64,000 nt of DNA, taken from assembly GCF_900221005.1 (NCBI RefSeq), contig NZ_OBQI01000004.1, positions 62,001-126,000 of the forward strand, written 5' to 3'. This DNA is from Blastococcus aggregatus. Its GTDB lineage: Bacteria > Actinomycetota > Actinomycetes > Mycobacteriales > Geodermatophilaceae. The position numbers were made by a program, and so were the translations under genes. The first letter of the stretch is position 1. Every line of letters starts with the position of its first letter. A model generated the notes under the pieces. The model made no database searches. It saw only the letters and a program-made list of their open reading frames with translations, and was not told the DNA's origin. Shown one piece after another: positions 53,117-61,465 of the stretch.

Positions 53117-54085
53117 TCAGCGCGGCACGACCACCAGGGCGGGCCGGGAGCGCCCGGGCAGGCAGGCCAGCGCGGCGAGCGCGAGGGCGGCGCCGTCCTC
53201 GATCAGCGCCGCGGTCGCCGCCGGCATGCGTCCGACCGCCCATCGCCGCCAGGCGGCACCCGCCACCGAGCTCGCGGCCGCGGCCGCCGCTCCCACCGTC
53301 GCGGGCAGCGCACCGTTGGCGCCCGCGCGCGTGGCCAGCCGGGCGCCGCCCTCCGCGCCGCCGAGCACGCGCGTGGGCAGCCCGGCGCCGCGCAGCCGCG
53401 ACGGCGCGTCCCGCCGCTTGTCGGCGAGGAACTCCGCGGACAGCGCGGCGCCCGTGGCCAGCTTGGCTCCGCGGGTCGCCCGTCCGGGGCCGGTCCCCCG
53501 CGGGGCGGTGAGGATCGGGCCGGCGAAGCCGAGGCTGCTGCGGCTGCCGGTGGCCAGCCCGAGCAGCGCCGCGCGCAGCACGACCCCGGCGTCGGCCGGC
53601 TGGCGCGGAGTGCGTCGTTCCCGGTCGGTGGGCGCGGCCTCCAGCACCGCCTGCACGGCCATCCCGTAGGCCAGGTGCGGCACGACGTCGGCGGCCCAGT
53701 CGGCGGCCGTCCAGGTGCGCGGATCGCTGATGCCCAGGGCGGCGACCGGCAGGTCGGTCGCCGCGGTGGACACGGCTCCGGTCAGCACGGCGCCGACCGG
53801 GGCGGGAAAGCGCACGCCGAACGACCGGACGGTGCTGGCCAGCACGCCCACCCCGAGCCCGTTGGCGAGGCCGGCCAGCGCTCCCAGCGCGGTCCGCCGC
53901 GACTCCCGGACCGCCCCGAGGCCCGGGACGGACCGGCCGGTGCGCTCGGCGAGGGCGTCGACGACCTGCTCGGGCACGGTGCTCGCCGGGCGGCCCCGCA
54001 GCGCCATGTCGAGGTAGGTGACGACGTTCAGTGCCGTGGCGCCGGCCGCACCTGCGGCCAGTCCACGCGGAAAGGTCCCGGTCAT
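53117..54085 (-). CDS. Alanine-rich membrane protein of unknown function
   Basis: 322 residues from ATG 54085. Several long Ala/Gly/Leu helices (GLAAGAAGATALNVVTYLDM, TALGALAGLANGLGVGVLAS, ALIEDGAALALAALACLPG) and a middle segment DWAADVVPHLAYGMAVQAVL. The pattern suggests four to six weak membrane helices. It lies between hemY and hemQ on the same strand, and may be co-transcribed. No family recognised. Confidence 0.7.
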   Translation of the reverse strand: MTGTFPRGLAAGAAGATALNVVTYLDMALRGRPASTVPEQVVDALAERTGRSVPGLGAVRESRRTALGALAGLANGLGVGVLASTVRSFGVRFPAPVGAVLTGAVSTAATDLPVAALGISDPRTWTAADWAADVVPHLAYGMAVQAVLEAAPTDRERRTPRQPADAGVVLRAALLGLATGSRSSLGFAGPILTAPRGTGPGRATRGAKLATGAALSAEFLADKRRDAPSRLRGAGLPTRVLGGAEGGARLATRAGANGALPATVGAAAAAASSVAGAAWRRWAVGRMPAATAALIEDGAALALAALACLPGRSRPALVVVPR

Positions 54086-54137
54086 GGACCCGACCCTGCT
54101 GGTGCGGGGCGGACTCGGCAACAGACGACGGCGCGGG

Positions 54138-55514
54138 TCAGCCGAGCAGGGCGGTGACCGCGCGATTCGCGTCGCGGATGCAGGCCGGCACGCCCACGCC
54201 GTCGAAGGCGGCGCCGGCGATCTCCAGCCCCGGGACCACGGCCACGGCGGCGCGCACCGCGGCGACCCGGCCGGAATGCCCGACGAGGTACTGCGGCAGC
54301 CCGCCGCCCCAGCGGACGAGCGCCGTCTCCAGCGGCTCCGGTCGTGCCAGGCCGAGCAGGTCGGCGACGTCGGCGACCACCGCGGCGGTGAGCTCGTCGT
54401 CGTCCCGCTGCAGGTCCTCCTCGGCGCGGAACCGGCCGACCGAGGACCGGACCAGCAGCGCCTCGCCGCCGTCGAGGTGCGGCCACTTGGCCGACGACAC
54501 CGTCACGCCCTTGACCAACCGGCCGGTCACCGGGGGCACGAGCAGCCCGGACCCCGCGGCGATCTCCTGCGCCGGGAAGGCCATGGCGACGACGGCCATC
54601 GACGCGTACGGGATGCCCAGCAGCGGCTCGACGGCCCCGGGCACGGCCTCGCGCAGCAGCCGGGCCGCCTTGCCCGCCGGTGCGGTCACGAGAACGTGGT
54701 CGGCGGGAAGCAGCTCGGGCTCCGCGGCGGAGCCGATCGACAGCTCGAAGCCGGTCGCCGTCCGCCGCAGGCCGTGCGCGGGCGTGCGCAGCCGGACCTG
54801 GGCGCCCGAGGCGGCGACCAGTGCGGCGGGCAGCGAGCCGATGCCGTCGGAGACGGTGACGAAGACCGGGCCGTCGGCGTCGCCGCGGCTCCGGGCACCG
54901 GCGTCGCGGGCCGCGGCCGCCGCGCCGAGGACCGACCCGGCCCGCGGCAGGTGCGCGGCGAGCGCCGGCATGGTGGCCTGCAGGGACAGCTCGTCGGCGC
55001 GGCCGGCGTAGACGCCGCCCAGCAGCGGCTCGACCAGCCGGTCGACGACCTCGTCGCCCAGCCGCTCGCGCAGCAGCGCGCCGACGGCGACGTCGCCGTC
55101 CAGTCGGACGGGGGGCAGATCGGTCTCGGCGCGCACCCGCGCGACGCCGTCGTCGGAGAGGAAGCCCTCGAGGCCGTCCGCCGAGGCGGGGACGCCGAGG
55201 ACGGTGCCCGCCGGCAGCGGGAACCGGCCGTGCGGCAGGACCACCGACGCCTGCGTGGTCGCCGGGGCGACCAGCCGGTCGCCGAGGCCCAGCGCCTCGA
55301 CCAGCGCGACCGCCTCGGGCACCCGGGCCAGCATCGCCTCGGGACCGGTGTCGTACCAGTGCCCGGCCAGCTCGACACGATGCAGCTTGCCGCCGATCCG
55401 GTCGCCGGCCTCGAGGACGACGATCTCGTCGTCGGGCCGGCGGCGCCGCCACTCGAAGGCGGCGGCCAGGCCGGTGATGCCGGCGCCGACGACGACCAGC
55501 CGGCGTGCGGTCAT
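54138..55514 (-). CDS. hemY: Coproporphyrinogen III oxidase / protoporphyrinogen oxidase (HemY/CgoX)
   Basis: 458 residues. The FAD-binding dinucleotide fold opens the protein ([43 protein letters not shown]). The middle has [20 protein letters not shown], typical of HemY, and the end has [20 protein letters not shown] with the second FAD contact. With HemQ in the same cluster it should oxidise coproporphyrinogen III to coproporphyrin III. Its start overlaps hemE's stop (ATGA). Confidence 0.95.
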   Translation of the reverse strand: MTARRLVVVGAGITGLAAAFEWRRRRPDDEIVVLEAGDRIGGKLHRVELAGHWYDTGPEAMLARVPEAVALVEALGLGDRLVAPATTQASVVLPHGRFPLPAGTVLGVPASADGLEGFLSDDGVARVRAETDLPPVRLDGDVAVGALLRERLGDEVVDRLVEPLLGGVYAGRADELSLQATMPALAAHLPRAGSVLGAAAAARDAGARSRGDADGPVFVTVSDGIGSLPAALVAASGAQVRLRTPAHGLRRTATGFELSIGSAAEPELLPADHVLVTAPAGKAARLLREAVPGAVEPLLGIPYASMAVVAMAFPAQEIAAGSGLLVPPVTGRLVKGVTVSSAKWPHLDGGEALLVRSSVGRFRAEEDLQRDDDELTAAVVADVADLLGLARPEPLETALVRWGGGLPQYLVGHSGRVAAVRAAVAVVPGLEIAGAAFDGVGVPACIRDANRAVTALLG

Positions 55515-56587
55515 GAGGTGGTGAGCTCGTGCACCAGCTCCGTCACGTGCGTGAGCACACCCGGATCGGTGTCGGGCAGCACGCCGTGGCCGAGGTTGAA
55601 GATGTGCCCGCGGGCCGCCTTCCCCTGCTCGACGACCCGGCGCACCTCGCGGTCGACGGTGGCGCGGTCGGCCAGCAGGACCGCGGGGTCGAGGTTGCCC
55701 TGCAGGGAGCGCTGCGGGCCGACCCGGCGGGCGGCCTCGTCCAGCGGGATCCGCCAGTCGACGCCGACGACGTCCGCGCCGGCGTCCCCGATCAGCGGCA
55801 GCAGCTCGCCGGTGCCCACGCCGAAGTGGATGCGCGGGACGTCGCGGACGCCCTGCTCCCGGTCACCCAGGCCGTCGAAGACCGAGCGGGAGAAGGGCAG
55901 CACCCGCTCGGCGTAGTCGACCGCGGAGAGGACGCCGGCCCACGAGTCGAACAGCTGCACGGCCACCGCGCCGGCGTCGACCTGGGCCCGCAGGAAGATC
56001 GCCGCCGAGACCGCCAGCTTGTCCAGCAGCCGCCCCCAGGCCTCCGGCTCGGCGTACATGAAGGCCTTGGTGCGGGCGTGCTCCTTGGAGGGGCCGCCCT
56101 CGATGAGGTAGGTGGCGAGGGTGAACGGCGCCCCGGCGAACCCGATCAGCGGGGTCGGGCCCAGCTCGGCCACCAGCTGGCGCACCGCCGTCTCCAGGAA
56201 GCCCAGCGCCTCGGGCTCCAGGGGCGGCAGCGCGTCGACGTCGGCGACGGAGCGGACCGGGTTCGCGATGACCGGGCCGATGCCCGGCTTGATCTCGACG
56301 TCCATCCCGGCGACCACCAGGGGCAGCACGATGTCGGAGAAGAGGATCGCCGCGTCCACGCCGTGCCGGCGGACCGGCTGCAGCGTGATCTCGGTGACCA
56401 TGTCCGGGTCCTGACAGGCGTCGAGCATCACCGTGCCGGCGCGCAGGCTGCGGTACTCCGGCAGCGACCGGCCCGCCTGACGCATGAACCAGACCGGGGT
56501 GCGGCTGACCGGCAGCCCTCGGGCGGCGCGGACGAGGTCGGAGTCGGCCGGTGACGTCGACGGGACCGGTGCGGGTGCGGAGCTCAC
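55511..56587 (-). CDS. hemE: Uroporphyrinogen decarboxylase
   Basis: 358 residues from GTG 56587; the frame is open to 56638 but the extra residues are not conserved-looking. Family signatures are exact: [19 protein letters not shown] and [17 protein letters not shown]; the catalytic Asp is in [11 protein letters not shown], the Tyr in TLATYL and the His in [14 protein letters not shown]. It makes coproporphyrinogen III from uroporphyrinogen III. First gene of the hemE-hemY run; the divergent DUF3000 gene starts 116 bp away. Confidence 0.96.
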   Translation of the reverse strand: MSSAPAPVPSTSPADSDLVRAARGLPVSRTPVWFMRQAGRSLPEYRSLRAGTVMLDACQDPDMVTEITLQPVRRHGVDAAILFSDIVLPLVVAGMDVEIKPGIGPVIANPVRSVADVDALPPLEPEALGFLETAVRQLVAELGPTPLIGFAGAPFTLATYLIEGGPSKEHARTKAFMYAEPEAWGRLLDKLAVSAAIFLRAQVDAGAVAVQLFDSWAGVLSAVDYAERVLPFSRSVFDGLGDREQGVRDVPRIHFGVGTGELLPLIGDAGADVVGVDWRIPLDEAARRVGPQRSLQGNLDPAVLLADRATVDREVRRVVEQGKAARGHIFNLGHGVLPDTDPGVLTHVTELVHELTTS

Positions 56588-56702
56588 ACCTGCCGATACT
56601 CCCAGACGGGCCCCGGCCGTGTTCCCGGAGCGTCGCACGGGAGTCGGGCACCGCTGCGGCGCGTCGGGCGCGCTGTGCTACCCGGCGCCCTACCCTGCGG
56701 AC

Positions 56703-57320
56703 GTGGAGCCGCACATCCTGGCGAATGCCGGGAACAGAGGCAAGGACGCGCGCGGGGACGTCCCCGCCGCGTTCCAGGCCGCCCTGGACGCCCTGGCGGG
56801 AGTGCGCGCCCGGCCGGAGATCGTCCTGGAGCAGATCCCGGCACCCCAGCGGCTGGCCCCCTTCGCGCACGCCCTGGGCGCGTCGGTGAGCGAGCGGGAC
56901 GGCGACGAGGACGTCGAGATCGCCAGCGCCCGGTTCATCGTGCTGTACGACCCCGAGGGCCACGAGACCTGGCACGGCACCACTAGGTGCGTCGGCTACC
57001 TCTCCGCCGAGACCGACGAGGAGCTCGTGGACGACACGATGTTCTCCGAGGTGGCGTGGAGCTGGCTCACCGACGCCCTGACCGAGTCCGGCGCCGCGCA
57101 CGCGACGGTCGGCGGCACGGTCACCCGCACGGCGTCCACGCGCTTCGGCGAGCTGGCCTCGCCCGAGCACTCGGTCGACGTCGAGATGCGTGCCTCGTGG
57201 ACCGCCGGGGACAGCGCCCTGGACAAGCACCTGCTCGCCTGGCTCCAGGTGCTGGCCAACGCGGCCGGCCTGCCGCCGCCGGGGGTCCACCTGCTGGGCC
57301 CGGGCGGGGAGAGTCGCTGA
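56703..57320 (+). CDS. DUF3000 family protein
   Basis: 205 residues from GTG 56703. TACCCT lies 7 bp upstream with no ribosome site, suggesting a leaderless transcript. The family pattern is seen: VPAAFQAALDALAGVRARPE, IASARFIVLYDPEGHETWHG, FSEVAWSWLTDALTESGA and VEMRASWTAGD. DUF3000 is actinobacteria-specific and usually lies between hemE and rnd, as here. No biochemical role is known to me. Confidence 0.9.
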   Translation: MEPHILANAGNRGKDARGDVPAAFQAALDALAGVRARPEIVLEQIPAPQRLAPFAHALGASVSERDGDEDVEIASARFIVLYDPEGHETWHGTTRCVGYLSAETDEELVDDTMFSEVAWSWLTDALTESGAAHATVGGTVTRTASTRFGELASPEHSVDVEMRASWTAGDSALDKHLLAWLQVLANAAGLPPPGVHLLGPGGESR

Positions 57321-57415
57321 CTGGTCCGCCGGCGAGACTCTCTAACATCGGTACCGGCACGCGGGCGTCCGCCCGGTGCCCGACCGACGAGCACCGGCGA
57401 GAAGGTGGACGGCAA

Positions 57416-58663
57416 CTGAGCACCGAGCCCACTCCCCGGACGGCGACGGACGACGCCGCGGTGGAGTCCACCGCCGTTCCGCTGCTCGCCCCCCGCGACG
57501 GCCTGCCCCCGGTCATCGAGAACTCCACCCAGCTGGTCGAGTACGCCCAGGCGCTGCGCGAGGGCACCGGGCCGGTCGCCGTCGACGCCGAGCGGGCGTC
57601 CGGCTACCGCTACGGCCAGCGCGCCTACCTGGTGCAGCTGCGCCGCAACGGCTCGGGCTCCGGCCTGGTCGACCCGGTGCCGCTGCCCGACCTCTCCGTC
57701 CTCCAGGACGCGATCGGCGATGCCGAGTGGGTGCTGCACGCCGCCAACCAGGACCTGCCCTGCCTCGCCGAGATCGGCCTGGCGCCCCGCCGGCTGTTCG
57801 ACACCGAGCTCGCCGCCCGCCTCGCCGGTCTCCCGCGCGTCGGCCTCGGGGCCGTGGTCGATTCGCTGCTCGGCTTCTCGCTGCAGAAGGGCCACTCCGC
57901 CGCCGACTGGAGCACCCGGCCGCTGCCCGAGGAGTGGCTGGTCTACGCCGCCCTCGACGTCGAGGTGCTGGTCGACCTGCGCGACGCCCTGGCCGCGATC
58001 CTCGACGAGCAGGGCAAGACCGAGTGGGCCCGCCAGGAGTTCGAGGCGATCCTCGCCGCCGGCCCACCGGCGGCCAAGGTCGATCCGTGGCGGCGCACCT
58101 CCGGCGTGCATGGCCTGCGCAGCCGCCGTCAGCTCGGGATGCTGCGGGCGATCTGGGAGGCCCGCGACGAGCTGGCCCGCCGCCGGGACATCGCCCCCGG
58201 CCGGGTGCTGCCCGACTCCGCGATGGTCTCCGCGGTGCAGGCCGATCCGAAGAACGAGGGCGCCCTGCTGGAGCTGCCGGTGTTCCGCGGCCGGGCCAAC
58301 CGGCGGCTGGTGGCGCACTGGTTCGAGGCGCTGGCCCGCGGCAAGGCGCTGCCCGAGGACGAGCTCCCGCCGCACAGCCGGACCGGTGACGGCCCTCCCC
58401 CGGTGAACCGGTGGGCCGACCGCGACCCCGCGGCGGCCACCCGGCTGCAGGCGGCCCGCGCGGGCCTCGCGGAGGTGTCGGAGAAGCACTCCGTGCCGGT
58501 GGAGAACGTGGTCTCCCCCGACCTCGTGCGCCGGCTCATGTGGAATCCGCCGGAGCCCCGCGAGCGCGAGGCCGTCGTCGAGGTGCTGCGGGCCGGGGGC
58601 GCGCGCGAGTGGCAGATCGGTCTCACCGCCGACCTGCTCACCGACGCGGCCACCCGCGCCTGA
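57416..58663 (+). CDS. rnd: Ribonuclease D
   Basis: About 415 residues if read from CTG 57416, which has a good ribosome site (GAGAAGGTGG); GTG 57461 is the alternative giving 400. DEDD exonuclease motifs: AVDAERASGYRYGQRAYLVQ, LHAANQDLPCL, FDTELAARL and the last Asp in YAALDVEVLVDL. The HRDC domain follows (RRQLGMLRAIWEARDELARR). It trims 3' ends of tRNA and other structured RNA. Its stop is 12 bp before the dispersed repeat. Confidence 0.9.
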   Translation: MSTEPTPRTATDDAAVESTAVPLLAPRDGLPPVIENSTQLVEYAQALREGTGPVAVDAERASGYRYGQRAYLVQLRRNGSGSGLVDPVPLPDLSVLQDAIGDAEWVLHAANQDLPCLAEIGLAPRRLFDTELAARLAGLPRVGLGAVVDSLLGFSLQKGHSAADWSTRPLPEEWLVYAALDVEVLVDLRDALAAILDEQGKTEWARQEFEAILAAGPPAAKVDPWRRTSGVHGLRSRRQLGMLRAIWEARDELARRRDIAPGRVLPDSAMVSAVQADPKNEGALLELPVFRGRANRRLVAHWFEALARGKALPEDELPPHSRTGDGPPPVNRWADRDPAAATRLQAARAGLAEVSEKHSVPVENVVSPDLVRRLMWNPPEPREREAVVEVLRAGGAREWQIGLTADLLTDAATRA

Positions 58664-58674
58664 CCCCCCACCGG

Positions 58675-58757
58675 AGCCACGATCAGGTGACCTGATCCCC
58701 GAGCGTCCTCCCTCACGGTGCACGGTGAGGGAGGACGCTCCGCCGTGAGGGAGGACG
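58675..58757 (+). repeat. 83-bp double-hairpin repeat, copy 1
   Basis: Nearly identical to 63557-63639. A small stem GATCAGG/CCTGATC is followed by a long one with arms GAGCGTCCTCCCTCAC and GTGAGGGAGGACGCTC and a third GTGAGGGAGGACG. Both copies start 8-12 bp after a stop codon, so they may act as terminators or REP-like elements. Confidence 0.8.
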
Positions 58758-58778
58758 GGTCCCCGGATCCACCCCGCA

Positions 58779-58816
58779 GCCAGTACGGCAACACGTGGGG
58801 GGTTTGGTGACACATC
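58779..58816 (+). repeat. Left 38-bp inverted repeat of the insertion
   Basis: Starts GCCAGTACGG and ends GTGACACATC; identical to the reverse complement of 60125-60162. Confidence 0.85.
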
Positions 58817-59051
58817 CTGGCTGGGCCGAGAGCGGAGCTGAGGGCCAGCAGGGCCGCCGCGGCAGGCGTCTGCGGTGAGGGTGGCCCGAGTGACCGTGAC
58901 CCTGACCGCTGAGGAGGCGCGCCGGGGCGGACGACGAAGCCGCCCGTCCGGCAAGCTCGACGAGGACGGCAACCCCGTCCCGGTCCGACGGCATCACCCG
59001 GTCGAGCCCCGCCGTGCCCGCGCGCGCGGTTCGCCGTCCGCTGACCTGCCG

Positions 59052-60032
59052 CTACTGCTGCAGGTAGGCGCCGTCCCAGCCGATCGGCGGCAGGCCCATC
59101 ACTCCGGCGCCGAACGCAACGAACGGTGCGTCGTGCACCGAGGCCAACCCGAGCCGCATCTCCTCCTCGGGCACGCGACCCCGGAGCGGAACGAAGGCAG
59201 CCTGCAGGGTCGGGTGGCCACGGAGCACCGCAACCTCCTCGGGGTCGAACACGCGCCGGGTGATGCGCAGCTGCCGAAGTGCCGGAGCGGCGGCCAGGCC
59301 GGCGAGCCCCTCGGTGATCGGGAGGTTGTCGATGCGGACGTGCGCCAGCGATGCCGCCCCGGAGAAGTCCGGCAGCGCTGCCTGGCGCAGGCTCTCCAGG
59401 TACAGCACCTCCAGCGTCCGGGACGCGGCGACCGGACGCAGATCGGCCAAGCCGCGCACCTGCCAGGCCTCGAAGAAGCGCAACGCCGGCAGCTCCGGGA
59501 ACGCGGTGAGGTCCGCCGCGCCACCGAGCTTGAGCGCCAGGCCGCGCAGCCGCGGCAACGCGGTCAGCGGCGCCACGCTCGGCAGGGCGACGCTGTGCAG
59601 CACCACGTGCTCCAGCTGGGCGGCGGACGCGATCGCGGCGGGCGCGCCCTTGACCGGGGCGGCGCCGTCCTTGCGCAGGTACAGCTGGCTCAGGTGCGGC
59701 AGCGCGCCGAGCACGTCGACCGAGACCGGGTGGCGCCCCAGCTCCAAGTGCACGCTGCGCAGGGTCGCGGCGTGCTGGGCCAACGCCGACACATCCCGAA
59801 CGCCGGAGAGGACCACCTCGAAGGCGTGCAGCGGCGGCAGGTCGGCCAGGAAGCCGAGGTCTGTGTCCTTCGCGTCGGCGAGGAACAGGCGCGCCTCCGG
59901 CCGAGACGCCAGCTTGGTGGCGGCGGCCGCCACAGCGGTCGAGGTCACCGGACCCTTGAGCCTGACCCAGCCGTCCCGGTTGTACGCACCCGTGGTGTCC
60001 CGGTAGGCCGGCACGGTCGTCGGCTCAGCCAC
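59052..60032 (-). CDS. Leucine-rich-repeat protein carried by the insertion
   Basis: 326 residues from GTG 60032, with GAGGAGTAGTACCGGC upstream. The open frame runs on through the right inverted end, but that part is not coding-like. Irregular LRR units of about 22-24 residues fill residues 40-290, e.g. LPHLSQLYLRKDG, AAQLEHVVLHSVALP, LPRLRGLALKLGG, SRTLEVLYLESLRQA and ASLAHVRIDNLPI. No membrane segment and no catalytic domain. LRR folds bind proteins; a recognition role is likely but the partner is unknown. Confidence 0.7.
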   Translation of the reverse strand: MAEPTTVPAYRDTTGAYNRDGWVRLKGPVTSTAVAAAATKLASRPEARLFLADAKDTDLGFLADLPPLHAFEVVLSGVRDVSALAQHAATLRSVHLELGRHPVSVDVLGALPHLSQLYLRKDGAAPVKGAPAAIASAAQLEHVVLHSVALPSVAPLTALPRLRGLALKLGGAADLTAFPELPALRFFEAWQVRGLADLRPVAASRTLEVLYLESLRQAALPDFSGAASLAHVRIDNLPITEGLAGLAAAPALRQLRITRRVFDPEEVAVLRGHPTLQAAFVPLRGRVPEEEMRLGLASVHDAPFVAFGAGVMGLPPIGWDGAYLQQ

Positions 60033-60124
60033 GCCGGTACTACTCCTCGCATCGTCGGGAACAACGTCAGCCACGGCGCGACCGTACGGGCAGTCCATCG
60101 CCAGTCCCGCCAACCCAGTGGACA

Positions 60125-60162
60125 GATGTGTCACCAAACCCCCCACGTGTTGCCGTACTGGC
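60125..60162 (-). repeat. Right 38-bp inverted repeat of the insertion
   Basis: Perfect inverted copy of 58779-58816, followed directly by CCCGCA. Confidence 0.85.
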
Positions 60163-60259
60163 CCCGCAGGGGGGACGGCCTCCGTGCGCCCCGGTTACCG
60201 GCGGGTAACTTAGGGGGTGCCGTGCGCCGCCGGGCGCCGGCATCGACACCGGAGGTTCC

Positions 60260-61465
60260 ATGACCCGCTCGCTGCGTGAGGTCGTCTTCGTCGACGGCGT
60301 TCGCACCCCGTTCGGCAAGGCCGGCCCCAAGGGCATCTACGCCGAGACCCGCGCCGACGACCTCGTCGTCCGCGTGATCCGCGAGCTCCTGCGCCGCAAC
60401 CCCGCCCTGCCCGCCGACCGCGTCGACGAGGTGGCCATCGCCGCCACCACGCAGATCGGCGACCAGGGCCTGACCCTCGGGCGGACGGCGGCGCTGCTGG
60501 CCGGGCTGCCGACGTCCGTGCCCGGCTACTCCATCGACCGCATGTGCGCCGGCGCCATGACCGCGGTGACCACCACCGCCAGCGGCATCGCCTTCGGCGC
60601 CTACGACGTCGCCATCGCCGGCGGGGTCGAGCACATGGGCCGCCACCCCATGGGCGAGGGCGTCGACCCGAACCCGCGGATCCTGAGCGAGAAGATCGTC
60701 GACCCGTCGGCCCTGGTCATGGGCTCGACCGCGGAGAACCTGCACGACCGCTTCCCGCACCTCACCAAGGAGCGCGCCGACGCGTTCGCGCTGGCCAGCC
60801 AGCAGAAGTACGCCGCCGCCGTCGCCGAGGGCAAGATCGGCCCGGAGCTGGTCCCCGTCGCCACCCGCTCGGCCGAGCACGGCTGGGGCATGGCCACCGT
60901 CGACGAGCCGCCACGGCCCGGCACCACGCTGGAGCAGCTCGGCACGCTGAAGACGCCGTTCCGCCCGCACGGGCACGTGACCGCCGGCAACGCCGCCGGG
61001 CTGAACGACGGCGCCACCGGCTGCCTGCTGGCCGCCGAGGACGTGGCCGAGGAGCTCGGCCTGAACGTGGGCATGCGCCTGGTCGGCTACGGCTACGTGG
61101 GCGTCGAGCCCGAGGTCATGGGCGTCGGCCCGGTGCCCTCCACCGAGCGCGCCCTGGCCCGCACCGGCCTGACCATCGAGGACATCGGGCTGTTCGAGCT
61201 CAACGAGGCCTTCGCCGTCCAGGTGCTGGCCTTCCTCGACCACTTCGGCATCGCCGACGACGACGCGCGCGTCAACCCGTGGGGCGGCGCCATCGCCGTC
61301 GGCCACCCGCTGGCCTCCTCGGGCGTCCGCCTGATGACCCAGCTGTCCCGCCAGTTCGCCGAACGCCCCGACGTCCGCTACGGCCTCACCGCCATGTGCG
61401 TGGGCCTCGGCATGGGCGCCACGGTGATCTGGGAGAACCCGAACTGGGAAGGTGCCGCCAAGTGA
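60260..61465 (+). CDS. fadA: Acetyl-CoA acyltransferase (thiolase) of fatty-acid beta-oxidation
   Basis: 401 residues; CCGGAGGTTCC precedes the ATG. Thiolase landmarks: VDGVRTPFGKAG, nucleophile Cys96 in SIDRMCAGAM, NEAFAVQVL, the catalytic His in GGAIAVGHPLASSG and the second Cys in TAMCVGLGMGATV. It cleaves 3-ketoacyl-CoA with CoA to give acetyl-CoA. Its stop overlaps the fadB start (GTGA), consistent with a two-subunit trifunctional complex. Confidence 0.95.
   Translation: MTRSLREVVFVDGVRTPFGKAGPKGIYAETRADDLVVRVIRELLRRNPALPADRVDEVAIAATTQIGDQGLTLGRTAALLAGLPTSVPGYSIDRMCAGAMTAVTTTASGIAFGAYDVAIAGGVEHMGRHPMGEGVDPNPRILSEKIVDPSALVMGSTAENLHDRFPHLTKERADAFALASQQKYAAAVAEGKIGPELVPVATRSAEHGWGMATVDEPPRPGTTLEQLGTLKTPFRPHGHVTAGNAAGLNDGATGCLLAAEDVAEELGLNVGMRLVGYGYVGVEPEVMGVGPVPSTERALARTGLTIEDIGLFELNEAFAVQVLAFLDHFGIADDDARVNPWGGAIAVGHPLASSGVRLMTQLSRQFAERPDVRYGLTAMCVGLGMGATVIWENPNWEGAAK

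Larger units (their letters stand above)
58779..60162. mobile_element. 1.38 kb insertion with 38-bp perfect inverted ends and 6-bp target duplication, no transposase
   Basis: The left end (58779-58816) and right end (60125-60162) are perfect inverted copies beginning GCCAGTACGGCAACACGTGG. CCCGCA occurs directly outside each end (58773-58778 and 60163-60168), as expected of a target-site duplication. Inside lies one good gene, the leucine-rich-repeat protein on the minus strand. No transposase or recombinase frame is visible, so it would move only with help in trans. Confidence 0.75.

Noticed and set aside
58875-59051. Short plus-strand frame inside the insertion, starting VRVARVTVTLTAEEARRGGR
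   Set aside because: It runs without a break into the antisense of the LRR gene, has no ribosome site and shows Arg-rich low complexity after 30 residues.
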